Part shown: positions 25,079 to 33,065 of the stretch, one piece after another
Layout: every line of letters starts with the position of its first letter
Numbering within the stretch: position 1 is the stretch's first letter
Assembly: GCA_036788215.1 (NCBI GenBank)
Contig: DAIQNV010000005.1
Location: 1-64,000 of the forward strand
Direction: 5' to 3'
Length of the DNA: 64,000 bases
From: DAIQNV01 sp036788215
GTDB lineage: Bacteria; Planctomycetota; Phycisphaerae; Phycisphaerales; UBA1924
Notes under the pieces: model-generated
The model's input: only the letters and a program-made list of their open reading frames with translations
What the model was told of the DNA's origin: nothing
Database searches by the model: none
Program-made: the position numbers and the translations under genes

Positions 25079-25106
25079 AGTATCGCATTTCCGGCTCTGG
25101 GGTCCA
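25079..25106 (-). promoter_or_regulatory. Candidate promoter of the GbsR-type gene
   Basis: On the minus strand TGGACC (25101-25106), a 16-base spacer and GATACT (25079-25084) end six bases before the ATG. Both hexamers match consensus at four or more positions. Confidence 0.5.
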
Positions 25107-25110
25107 CTGT

Positions 25111-25132
25111 GATTTCAGAAACGATTGAAATC
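25111..25132. promoter_or_regulatory. Operator-like palindrome upstream of the GbsR-type gene
   Basis: GATTTCA and TGAAATC are perfect inverted repeats with an eight-base spacer, forming an AT-rich 22-base dyad in otherwise GC-rich DNA. It abuts the candidate -35. Size and symmetry suit a MarR/GbsR dimer, so autoregulation is the simplest inference. Confidence 0.55.
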
Positions 25133-25216
25133 TCCAGCAAGTTCAGGGTGCAGGATCGGCCCTGACGGCCCGTGAGGGCGGGTGGCGGTTCGCAGAGCGG
25201 GATTGGGTGGGTCCCA

Positions 25217-25258
25217 AAAGAAGAGAAGGCGGCGAGCGGCCGAAGCACACTCGCCGCC
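25217..25258 (-). terminator. Intrinsic terminator downstream of ubiA
   Basis: GGCGGCGAG (25228-25236) and CTCGCCGCC (25250-25258) make a perfect 9-bp stem. Read on the minus strand it is followed by TTCTCTTCTTTT, a classical U-rich tail. It lies about 125 bases after the ubiA stop. Confidence 0.75.
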
Positions 25259-25381
25259 GTTCCGGGGGCTTGGTATGGGGCAAAGACCCCCTGTCTCTGA
25301 GGATGATGCTACACCGCCCGGCGGCTGAATTGCAACTATCTGCATCATGAAATCGGAGAATTGATCCGGGCTTTACTAGGG
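25259..25381. other. ubiA 3' untranslated stretch
   Basis: A 123-base segment between the ubiA stop and its terminator. It contains an ATGATGC/GCATCAT inverted repeat spanning about 48 bases and is AT-richer than coding DNA. No gene is evident. Confidence 0.4.
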
Positions 25382-26317
25382 CTATCCCCGGAGCGAGTCC
25401 GCGATGCCCAGGAGGCCCAGGGCGAGGCTGACGATGCCGTTGAGGGTGAAGAAGGCGATATCGAGGCCCCGCTCGCGCCTGATGGCGAGGACGATGTGCT
25501 CGGTGATGAGGAGGGCGGCGGTCAGGGCAACGCCCACGAGGAAGAGCGTGCGGAGGCTGGTGCTTGTGGCCCAGACGAGGGTCAGGGCGACGATCGCGAG
25601 GAGGTGCAGGGCCCGGCTGACCCAAGCGGCGCCCGACCAGCCCAGGGCGGCGGGGATGGACCGCAGGCCCCGTCCGCGGTCGAAGTCGCGGTCCGCGAGG
25701 GCGTAGATGACGTCGAAGCCCGCGACCCAGACGGTGATCATGCCCGCGAGCCACCAGAGGGCGGGGGCGTTCTCGTGGGCGGTGAGGGCGTTGAGGCCCG
25801 CGACTGCGACCCCCGCAGCGAGCGGGCTGAGGGCGAGGGCGACGCCCAGCACGATGTGGCAGAGGGCGGTGAAGCGCTTGGTGAAGGAGTAGAAGGCGAG
25901 CCAGGCGAGGATGGCGGGGCTGAAGGCAAGGGGGGCCCAGTTGGCGTAGAGGACGCCGAAGAGGGTGGTGGCGACGACGAACGCGCCGGCGCTCGCAGCG
26001 AGCATCGCCTTTCCGTCGCGCTCTGAGAGGGCGCCCGAGGCGAAGGCGCGCCGTGCGGTCCTGGGGTTCTGGGCGTCGAAGCGGCGGTCGGCGACGCGGT
26101 TGACGAGCATGGCCCAGGTCCGGGCGGCGACCATGCACACGACGATGAGGGCGAGCTGCCCCGCGAAGCGGCCCCAGTCGACGACGGTCGCGCTGCCCTC
26201 GACCCGGACCGCGAGGAAGGCGGCGAGCAGCGCGAAGGGGAGGGCGAAGACCGAGTGCGCGAGCTTGATGTCGGAGGCTGCGAGGGCGAGCTTGCGCGGG
26301 AGGGGCAGGGCGGACAT
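25382..26317 (-). CDS. UbiA-family aromatic prenyltransferase (MqnP/UbiA-like)
   Basis: An integral membrane prenyltransferase of 311 residues with about eight hydrophobic segments. The first Asp-rich motif is N73-R-x-x-D77-x-x-x-D81 (NRVADRRFDAQNPRT) and the second is YALADRDFDRGRGLRSIP, both intact. The family joins a polyprenyl chain to an aromatic ring in the membrane. Because mqnA is present in the same window, the futalosine-pathway prenyltransferase (MqnP) role is favoured over ubiquinone synthesis, but sequence alone cannot separate the two. No Shine-Dalgarno; TACAGT lies seven bases before the ATG. The gene starts close to the assembly gap, so upstream context is lost. Confidence 0.87.
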   Translation of the reverse strand: MSALPLPRKLALAASDIKLAHSVFALPFALLAAFLAVRVEGSATVVDWGRFAGQLALIVVCMVAARTWAMLVNRVADRRFDAQNPRTARRAFASGALSERDGKAMLAASAGAFVVATTLFGVLYANWAPLAFSPAILAWLAFYSFTKRFTALCHIVLGVALALSPLAAGVAVAGLNALTAHENAPALWWLAGMITVWVAGFDVIYALADRDFDRGRGLRSIPAALGWSGAAWVSRALHLLAIVALTLVWATSTSLRTLFLVGVALTAALLITEHIVLAIRRERGLDIAFFTLNGIVSLALGLLGIADSLRG

Positions 26318-26324
26318 GCGGGCG

Positions 26325-26330
26325 ACTGTA
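26325..26330 (-). promoter_or_regulatory. Candidate -10 element for ubiA
   Basis: TACAGT on the minus strand ends seven bases before the ubiA ATG. The same hexamer precedes the efflux permease at 46635. The -35 region runs toward the assembly gap and is not convincing. Confidence 0.35.
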
Positions 26331-26354
26331 GAAGGGTCCGGCGGGAGGGGCACC

Positions 26355-26454
26355 NNNNNNNNNNNNNNNNNNNNNNNNNNNNNNNNNNNNNNNNNNNNNN
26401 NNNNNNNNNNNNNNNNNNNNNNNNNNNNNNNNNNNNNNNNNNNNNNNNNNNNNN
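26355..26454. other. Assembly gap (100 N)
   Basis: Exactly 100 undetermined bases, the conventional placeholder for a scaffold join of unknown length. It falls between the ubiA start and the stop codon of the protease gene, so genes may be missing here and the order across it rests on scaffolding. Confidence 0.98.
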
Positions 26455-26456
26455 GC

Positions 26457-28457
26457 TTAGGGGCAGCCATTCTGGAAGGCGGTCACGAAGGCGGCGATGT
26501 CGGAGACATCGAAGACGCCCGTCGGGGCGGCGAGGTCCGCCCTGGGGTCGCCCGCCTGGAAGGCCTGCAGGAAGGCGATCGCGTCGGCGAAGGTCCGCTC
26601 CCCGAAGGGCTCGGCGAGGTCGGCGGGGTCGCAGGGGGTGGGGCCCCCGGCGGTGCCATGGACGCGGACCTCGAAGTCCTGCCAGTAGGCGGCCCAGAGG
26701 ATGTTGCGGTCGGCGACGCGGAGGGTCCACTCGCCCCGGGAGGGCTCGCCCCAGTGCCTGAGGGATGTGAAGACCCAGTCGGTGTAGTCGTCGGTGCCAT
26801 CGGGGCGTTGGGCTGCGAGGGTGGAGACGGTGCCGGTGGGGGAGATGAGCTCGATGTCGAGGTCGCCCACGGTGGGGGTCTGGATGTTGACGATGACCTC
26901 GACGGACTCGATGGTGATGTCGGCGTCGATCGTGGTGGAGCGGGCGATGCCGGTGGCGTCGGCGTTGGGCACGTCGGTCTCGACGCTCACGACGCCGGAA
27001 GCGGCGGAGATCTCGGGCGCGACGGGGGTCCACGCCTCTGCGAGGGTGGCTGCGGCGGAGGCGTCGAGGGCGCCGAATCCGTAGTCGTCGCTGAACCAGA
27101 CTCCGGCGCTGTTCATGGCCCAGGTGGGGTTGTCGGGGTCGATGCGCCAGGCGGTCTGGCGGAGCACGTGCTGCACGTCGCGCCAGGAGAGGGCGGGGTT
27201 GGCTTCGAGCATGAGGGCGACGACGCCCGCGCCCTGCGGGGCGGCGGCGCTGGTGAATCCGAAGGCGCCGGTCCAGCCCCCAAGCGCGGTGGTGAAGATC
27301 GCCTTGGACCCCCCGGAGGAGGGCGCGACCGCGAAGAGGCTGGAGCCGGGCTCGGAGTAGATCGCCCGGACCCCGGTGTCGTCGTAGGCGCCGATGGCGA
27401 TGGTGTAGCGGCTCGATGCGTAGGGGTCGTAGTCGACGCGGTCCTTGCGGAGGGCGCCGTTGCCCCCGGCCCAGACGAGGACGGTGCCCAGCCCGTCGCG
27501 TCCGGAGCGGGCGGACTCCTCGATGGCGTCCATCACGATCGCGGAGGGGTAGAAGATGCGCCCGATGTCGGCGGGTCCCCAGGAGTTGTTCTTGATGTCG
27601 TTGGCGTGGTTGGCCCGCAGGAGTGAGGAGGCGGTGACGGAGGGGTCCCCGTAGGTGTGGTTGGTGAGGCGGGCGTTGTAGGCGACGCCGGCGCCGCCCA
27701 GGACGTTGTTCGCGGTCATCGCGACGATGCCGGCGACGGAGGTCGCGTGGGCGTCGACGCCTACGCCCTGCTGCGAGTGGGCGGGTTCGGGGTCGATGTT
27801 GGCGACGAGGTCGAAGTTGGTCAGTTCGATGCCCTGGTCGATGATGCCCACGGTGACGCCGGCGCCGGTCCAGCCGGCGTTCCAGGCGGGCTCGACGTTG
27901 AGGTCGAAGAGTTCCTCACCGGGGAGGGTGTTGATCAGGTACCACTGATCGGCGAGGCCGAAGTCGCTCGGGACGCGGGGCCCGACCGCCTGGCGGATCT
28001 CGGGCGTCGCGTCGGCGACGCCCAGGGCGGGCCCGGAGTGCTGCATTTCTTCGGCGAGGTCGACCGCGTCGAGGGCGCCCCGCGCGTCGACGACGAGTGT
28101 CCCGGGGAGGCCCGGGATCGGGCGGGCAAAGAGCCCACGGAAGGCGAGCCACGCCCGGACCCGTTCTGTGCTTCGCTGATCCGCGGTCCGGACGAGGACC
28201 CGCCCGGTGATGGTGACCTCGCCCTCCTCCCCCGCGTCGCGCAGGCCCAGGCGGGTGGCCTTGAGGGCGCCGTCGCCCGCGTGCTGGAAGCGGTAGAGGC
28301 GGGGCCCGCCCGGACCGTCGATGAGGCGTGTGGGCGCCTGGACCTTTGCCCGCTCGGGCCGGTCGTCGCCCGGGCCCTGCGCGTGGGCGACGACGGGTGT
28401 GCCAGCGAGGGCGACGAGGGTGAGGGCGATCGACTGGGGCCGGCCTGGGAGACGCAC
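26457..28457 (-). CDS. Secreted kexin-like S8 protease with P domain and dockerin-like anchor
   Basis: An exported serine protease of 666 residues using GTG 28457, which has AGGGA seven bases upstream and gives a clean signal peptide (SIALTLVALAGTPVVAHAQ). A GTG at 28490 would add 11 residues. The catalytic triad is D207 (GIIDQGIE), H237 (DAHATSVAG) and S403 (FTSAAAPQG), with oxyanion N333. A P/homoB beta domain (about 500-595) follows, as in kexins. The C-terminal 60 residues are a dockerin-like anchor ending QNGCP. The usual HGT and GTS are HAT and FTS here. The stop is three bases from the assembly gap. Confidence 0.88.
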   Translation of the reverse strand: MRLPGRPQSIALTLVALAGTPVVAHAQGPGDDRPERAKVQAPTRLIDGPGGPRLYRFQHAGDGALKATRLGLRDAGEEGEVTITGRVLVRTADQRSTERVRAWLAFRGLFARPIPGLPGTLVVDARGALDAVDLAEEMQHSGPALGVADATPEIRQAVGPRVPSDFGLADQWYLINTLPGEELFDLNVEPAWNAGWTGAGVTVGIIDQGIELTNFDLVANIDPEPAHSQQGVGVDAHATSVAGIVAMTANNVLGGAGVAYNARLTNHTYGDPSVTASSLLRANHANDIKNNSWGPADIGRIFYPSAIVMDAIEESARSGRDGLGTVLVWAGGNGALRKDRVDYDPYASSRYTIAIGAYDDTGVRAIYSEPGSSLFAVAPSSGGSKAIFTTALGGWTGAFGFTSAAAPQGAGVVALMLEANPALSWRDVQHVLRQTAWRIDPDNPTWAMNSAGVWFSDDYGFGALDASAAATLAEAWTPVAPEISAASGVVSVETDVPNADATGIARSTTIDADITIESVEVIVNIQTPTVGDLDIELISPTGTVSTLAAQRPDGTDDYTDWVFTSLRHWGEPSRGEWTLRVADRNILWAAYWQDFEVRVHGTAGGPTPCDPADLAEPFGERTFADAIAFLQAFQAGDPRADLAAPTGVFDVSDIAAFVTAFQNGCP

Positions 28458-28631
28458 GGGAAAGTCCCTGTCACGGGCCCGGTGGAGCACCTTGGCTGAA
28501 AATCAGCCCGGGTTTGCACGGGGCATTCGGGATGACGGTCGGGCGGTCGGACGCGACCTGAACCCGGACCTGTTTGTACGCCCGCCGGCTGGGTGCGGAT
28601 GCCTGCCCTGGCTCGGGGGGGGCGGATTCGG

Positions 28632-29942
28632 TCAGTTTCCGTAGGGCTCCGAGCAGCCTCCGCTGAACGCGTTCAGGAACGCGGCGACGTCGGCGAAGGT
28701 GACCGCTGAGGGTGCGACGAGGTTGGCGCGGGGGTCGGCGTTGGTGAACCAGGTGATGTACTGGTTGATGTCGGCGAAGGTGAGCGAGCCGCAGGGGGCG
28801 GCGAAGTCGGCGGAGGCGCAGTTCGTGTCGGTGGTGATGGGGACGGGGCTGATGGCCAGGTCGTCGATGTACCAGACGTCGGTCACCAGGGTCCCGAGTG
28901 CGGTGAAGCGGACGCGGAAGGTGTCGGTGTTATCGACCATGGGGATCGCGTACTGGCGTGCCTGGAAGCAGGGTCGGGAGACGCCGGTGGCGACGATCTC
29001 GTCGAGGAGGCGGTAGACCTCGTCGTCCTGGACCCCGTCGTCGTTCTCGTCGGGGTCGAAGTACTCGACGCGGAGCACTTTGCCGGCCTCGACGCCGGCC
29101 TCGCGGATCCAGAAGCGGAGGTAGAACTGCTGGTCGACGACGTTGGCGACGCCCATGAGCTGGTTGACGCTCTCGAGCCGGTCGTTGGAGTTCAGCCTGA
29201 GGACGCGGGTGCCGGAGGGTTCGTTGCCGACGCCGGTGGCGGTGTCGGCGTTGAAGATCGTGCCCCACTGCACGCCGAGCCCGAGGCCGTTCTCGAAGTC
29301 TTCGGTCCAGGGGACCGCGTTGCCCCCGAAGGGCCCGACGCGGACATTGTCGATGAACCAGTCGTCATTGAGCTGGTTTCCGTTGGCGGTGAAGCGGATG
29401 ACGAGGTTCTCGTGGTAGGCGGGGATCGGGAGGGCGAACTGATTGAATTGGAACTCGTTCTGGTTGACCCCGTTGGAGGTCAGCGTGCCCAGGGCGACCC
29501 AGTTTCCGGCGGCGTTGCGGTAGTCGATGGTGAAGGTCTTTCCGGCCTCCACGCCCCTGTGCTGGCTCCAGAACGAGACGGTGCCCACCGGGCCGAACTC
29601 GGTGAGGAGCCTTAGGGAGTCCATGGGCTGGCTCTGGAGGGAGCCCACGCCCTTGAAGTTGACGGAGAACGGGGGGCTCGGCTCGTTGACGCCCGCGGTG
29701 CTGAGGCTGACGAACCCCGAACTGGGGCCCCAGATGCTCGGGTCGAGGGTGGAGGATGCGAAGCTGTCGTCGACCGGCAGGTCCAGGGGCTGGGCGAGGG
29801 CCAACCCTGGTACGAGCGCGAGGGTCGCGAGCGCGATCGCGCGGCGCGGCGAGCGGGCCGGATGGCCTGGGTGGCGTGCCTCGCCCCGGGGGTGGTTGGT
29901 CGGAGGCGTGGTCGGCGTGTTCTCGTTCCCGTGCGTGGTCAT
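28632..29942 (-). CDS. Secreted dockerin-tagged protein with repeated jelly-roll-like domains
   Basis: A protein of 436 residues with a long basic n-region and signal peptide (RRAIALATLALVPGLALAQ). Two tandem beta domains of about 150 residues are visible: VSFWSQHRGVEAGKTFTIDYRN to NDDWFIDNVRVG, and LRFWIREAGVEAGKVLRVEYFD to VWYIDDLAISP. Both share GVEAGK and a D-W-(F/Y)-I-D-(N/D) ending, so they are duplicated MAM/concanavalin-like modules, possibly carbohydrate- or matrix-binding. The C-terminus (CGSLTFADINQYITWF and VTFADVAAFLNAFSGGC) is the same dockerin-like anchor as in its neighbours. No enzyme motif is seen. Confidence 0.75.
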   Translation of the reverse strand: MTTHGNENTPTTPPTNHPRGEARHPGHPARSPRRAIALATLALVPGLALAQPLDLPVDDSFASSTLDPSIWGPSSGFVSLSTAGVNEPSPPFSVNFKGVGSLQSQPMDSLRLLTEFGPVGTVSFWSQHRGVEAGKTFTIDYRNAAGNWVALGTLTSNGVNQNEFQFNQFALPIPAYHENLVIRFTANGNQLNDDWFIDNVRVGPFGGNAVPWTEDFENGLGLGVQWGTIFNADTATGVGNEPSGTRVLRLNSNDRLESVNQLMGVANVVDQQFYLRFWIREAGVEAGKVLRVEYFDPDENDDGVQDDEVYRLLDEIVATGVSRPCFQARQYAIPMVDNTDTFRVRFTALGTLVTDVWYIDDLAISPVPITTDTNCASADFAAPCGSLTFADINQYITWFTNADPRANLVAPSAVTFADVAAFLNAFSGGCSEPYGN

Positions 29943-30480
29943 GGCAGGCTTGGTCCTTGCGTTCCCGGACCCGTGGTGACGGGTCGGGGGTGTTCTTCTT
30001 CCCTGGATCCCTGCGCTGTCGTTCCGATTCGGAACGGTACGGAGGTTTCTGTCGCCGACCCCGCTGAATCCGGTGTCCTCGCCGGGAAGCTGGGGGGCGT
30101 TCGCGATCTGTGACGGCTGCGGCCCTCGATGGTGCGTCGCCTGGTCCGTAAACACGGGTGGGCCGGCCCGGTCATCGGCCCCGCGTGCTGATAAACGAGA
30201 ATGGTGCCCGCGAGTCACGCGTGGCCTTTCGGTCTGACGCTCCTCGCTGGACGTGGCCCCCGGGGCGCCACCCGTTGACGGGGCGTGGGCGCACCCATGT
30301 CCGGCGGGGAACGGTGCTTGACAGCCTCGGATTGCCTTGAACCAACCGCCCGACGAACGCGGGCGGGTTCCTCTTGAGAAATGCCTTACCTTGTGGTGTA
30401 CGCGGGGCCCGCCCGGACGGATCTGGCCCGGCGGGGAAATCTCGGACCGCGTTCTGCGCGGGCAATCCGGAGGGCGCACG
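29943..30480. other. 538-base intergenic region between divergent genes
   Basis: No gene with plausible codon usage was found. It holds the 17-base palindrome at 30020-30036, a GC-rich stretch near 30190-30320, and at its right end the GGAGGG ribosome-binding site of the AAA gene. Promoters for both divergent genes must lie here, but none is convincing. Confidence 0.4.
30020..30036. promoter_or_regulatory. Perfect 17-base palindrome
   Basis: CGTTCCGA-T-TCGGAACG, a perfect dyad with a single central base, about 80 bases upstream of the dockerin-protein gene. Size and symmetry suit a dimeric regulator; none can be named. Confidence 0.45.
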
Positions 30481-31989
30481 ATGGCGGACGGGAACGCTGC
30501 GATGTCGGACGCGGACCGGTTCCGCCGGTTGCTGAGGGCGGGCCACCGGTTGATCTCGATCGTGACGACGGAGGAGGCGGACGCGCGGGAACTGGTCATG
30601 GGCGTCGCGGCGGAGGACGGCTCGCACGTCTGGACCTGGTCGGCGGTGGAGGGCGTGCGGGACGCGGGCAACCCCGCCATGGACCCGATCGACAACACCG
30701 AGCACGCTGCGGGGGCGTGGTACTGGCTGAGCCAGCAGGGATTGCCCGCGATCTATCTGTTGTTCGACGCGGCGGCGCACCTGGAGGACCCTCACGCGCT
30801 CAGGGCGCTGCGGAAGCTGATCGACAAGGCGTCGGGGGCGCACGCGTGCGTCGTGATGGTCGATCACGCCCAGCCGAAACCGGGTGTGATCCGGGCGCAC
30901 GCCACCCCGTTCGAGTTGAGCTTCCCGACGGACGCGGAGCTGGAGGCGATCATCCGGCGGACGCTGAGGGAGCTGCACCGCGTCGCGCCGATCGAGATCG
31001 ACCTGCGGAGCAGCGATTACCGGCTGATCATCAAGAACCTCGGTGGGCTTCCTAAGCGTCAGGCGGAGCAGGTGATCCGCGATGTCGTGAGCGAGGACCG
31101 CCGGTTCACGGGGGACGATCTGAATCACATCCTGGCGCTGAAGCGCCGGATCGTGTCGGGCGAGGGCGTGCTCGAGTATGTCGAGAGCCCGGCCAACCTC
31201 GACGAGGTGGGGGGCCTCGACAGCCTGAAGGGGTGGCTGCGCCAGCGTGAGCGGGCCTTCGACGACGACGCGGTGGCGTACGGGCTGACGCCCCCGAGAG
31301 GGGTGCTGCTGCTGGGCGTGCAGGGGGCGGGCAAGAGCCTGTGCGCGAAGGCGATCGCGACCGCGTGGGGCCGGCCTCTGCTGCGGCTCGATCCGGGGGT
31401 GCTGTACGACCGGTATGTCGGGGAGAGCGAGCGGAGGCTGCGGGGGGCGTTCCGCCAGGCGGAGGCGATGGCGCCGATCGTGCTGTGGATCGACGAGATC
31501 GAGAAGGGGTTCGCGAGTGCCGCGGCGCAGAGCACGGACGGGGGTCTGAGCCAGCGGATGTTCGGCGCGCTTCTAACGTGGATGCAGGATCATGCGGCGC
31601 CGGTGTTCCTGGTGGCGACGGCGAACAACATCGGGGCGTTGCCCCCTGAGTTGCTACGGAAAGGGCGGTTCGACGAGATCTTCTTTGTCGACCTGCCCGG
31701 GGCTGGGGCGCGGGCGCGGATCTTCGAGATTCACCTGAAGAAGCGGAAGCGGGACCCGAAGAACTTTGACCTCGGACGCCTGGCGGGGGCGAGCGCGGGG
31801 TACAGCGGGGCGGAGATCGAGCAGGCGGTGATCGCGGCGCTGCACGGTGCGTTCAGCGCGAAGGGGGAGCCCACGACGGACTCGATCGAGGCGGCCCTGG
31901 CGGGGAGCCCGCCCTTGAGCGTGACGATGGCGGAGAAGGTGGCGGAGCTGCGGGCGTGGGCACGGGATCGGTGCGTGCCTGCGGAGTGA
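30481..31989 (+). CDS. AAA+ ATPase, Ycf46-like
   Basis: A protein of 502 residues. The N-terminal half (about 10-230) is the Ycf46-type domain preceding the ATPase (for example HRLISIVTTEEADARELV). The AAA module carries Walker A GVQGAGKS (279-286), YVGESERRLRGAF (312-324) resembling the FtsH/Cdc48 pore segment, Walker B IVLWIDEIEK (333-342), sensor TANN and arginine-finger region LLRKGRFDE. In cyanobacteria Ycf46 has been linked to inorganic-carbon use; the role here is unknown. GGAGGG lies seven bases before the ATG. It is monocistronic and convergent with the gene at 32109. Confidence 0.85.
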   Translation: MADGNAAMSDADRFRRLLRAGHRLISIVTTEEADARELVMGVAAEDGSHVWTWSAVEGVRDAGNPAMDPIDNTEHAAGAWYWLSQQGLPAIYLLFDAAAHLEDPHALRALRKLIDKASGAHACVVMVDHAQPKPGVIRAHATPFELSFPTDAELEAIIRRTLRELHRVAPIEIDLRSSDYRLIIKNLGGLPKRQAEQVIRDVVSEDRRFTGDDLNHILALKRRIVSGEGVLEYVESPANLDEVGGLDSLKGWLRQRERAFDDDAVAYGLTPPRGVLLLGVQGAGKSLCAKAIATAWGRPLLRLDPGVLYDRYVGESERRLRGAFRQAEAMAPIVLWIDEIEKGFASAAAQSTDGGLSQRMFGALLTWMQDHAAPVFLVATANNIGALPPELLRKGRFDEIFFVDLPGAGARARIFEIHLKKRKRDPKNFDLGRLAGASAGYSGAEIEQAVIAALHGAFSAKGEPTTDSIEAALAGSPPLSVTMAEKVAELRAWARDRCVPAE

Positions 31990-31998
31990 GGTTGTTCC

Positions 31999-32081
31999 GG
32001 GTGGCACGCCCACGCGGAGCGCGGGCGTGTTGGGGTGAGCTTGGGCGGTCCATGCCCGCGCTGCGCGTGGGCATGCCACCC
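31999..32081. repeat. Palindromic element, family B copy 2
   Basis: 27-base arms (left beginning GGGTGGCACGCCCACGCG, right ending GCGTGGGCATGCCACCC) pair with two mismatches. It fills most of the gap between two convergent genes and could double as a bidirectional terminator. Confidence 0.8.
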
Positions 32082-32108
32082 AGATCGTGTCGCGGACGCC
32101 CGGCGCGT

Positions 32109-32855
32109 CTACGGGCGCGCGGCGTGCTCGGTGCTGCGGATGAGGACGGGCTCGCTGGTCGAGACGATGTGGTTGGCGATCATGGAGATGGTGATCGGGT
32201 CGTTGAGCGAGATATTGTCGCCCAAGACGGAGAGGTCCTCGCCCTCGGGGTCGGAATCGGGGTGGATGTTGTCGCGGACGCGGAGGGGGCCGGCGTTGAA
32301 GAGGATGAGATCGGGGGCGATGGGGTAGCCCATGGTGGCGAGGGCCTGGGCGATGTCGTGGCGTCCCTCGGCGGTTTCCAGATTGGCGGCGATGGGGTCC
32401 GTTGCGAACAGGACTCCACGGATCGGCGCGGGGTCGGGCGGGTTCGTGTGGTTGGTGTCGATGTCCTCCGCGTCATGATGGAAGCGGAGGCTGGTGTCGC
32501 CATGTCGATCGGCAACCCACGAGGCGGCGGCGTCGCGGTCGGTGGCGGCGGGCCAGCCCGAGAGCTTCCAGTGATTGCGGTCGGCGGTGCGCTCGAGGTG
32601 GAGGAGGCGGATGTTGGCGCCGACGGCGCGGTCCTGGTCGAACTCGCCGAAGAGGGCGGCGATGCGACCCTTGGCGTCGACGACGGGGGTCAGGCTCCAG
32701 CCCAGGATCTCGCGAGAGGTGGAGCCGATGGTCTCGTCGTCGTTCGTGGCGTAGGGGTCGTGCTGCGGCTGTTCCGCCTCGTGTTGGGCAGCCTGTTCTG
32801 GCTGGGCGTGGACGGTGAGGGGGAGGCAGAGCGAGAGCGCGGCGAGCGAGCGCAT
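32109..32855 (-). CDS. Unrecognised secreted protein
   Basis: A protein of 248 residues with a short signal peptide (MRSLAALSLCLPLTVHAQ) and GGAGG eight bases before the ATG. The mature N-terminus is rich in Gln, Glu and His (QPEQAAQHEAEQPQHDPYA). The rest has mixed alpha/beta character with TSREILGWSLTPVVDAKGRIAAL and GVLFATDPIAANLETAEGRH, and many His and Asp. The C-terminus ends in charged residues with no anchor. No family is recognised. It sits among the dockerin-tagged exported proteins but has no dockerin itself. Confidence 0.65.
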   Translation of the reverse strand: MRSLAALSLCLPLTVHAQPEQAAQHEAEQPQHDPYATNDDETIGSTSREILGWSLTPVVDAKGRIAALFGEFDQDRAVGANIRLLHLERTADRNHWKLSGWPAATDRDAAASWVADRHGDTSLRFHHDAEDIDTNHTNPPDPAPIRGVLFATDPIAANLETAEGRHDIAQALATMGYPIAPDLILFNAGPLRVRDNIHPDSDPEGEDLSVLGDNISLNDPITISMIANHIVSTSEPVLIRSTEHAARP

Positions 32856-33065
32856 CGGGGGAACCTCCGTTGGGGCCGCCGGCCCACGGTGCGGCGGCCT
32901 GGGCCGAGAACCCGGTCGGGTCCAGCGTAACTCAGGCGGGAGGGGGGCCCAAGGGTCTTGTTTAAATTTTGATCGGATGCAGAGGGCGGGGGTCAGGCGG
33001 AGAGACACGGGCGGGACGCCCGCGCCACGAGGGGATGGAGTGTTGCGATGGGGTCGGTGTCGGCC
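32856..33065. promoter_or_regulatory. Spacer with AT-rich island
   Basis: A 210-base gap upstream of the secreted-protein gene. An AT-rich island (TTTAAATTTTGAT near 32961-32973) stands out in GC-rich DNA and may hold the promoter of the minus-strand gene at 32855. No hexamer pair is persuasive. Confidence 0.3.
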
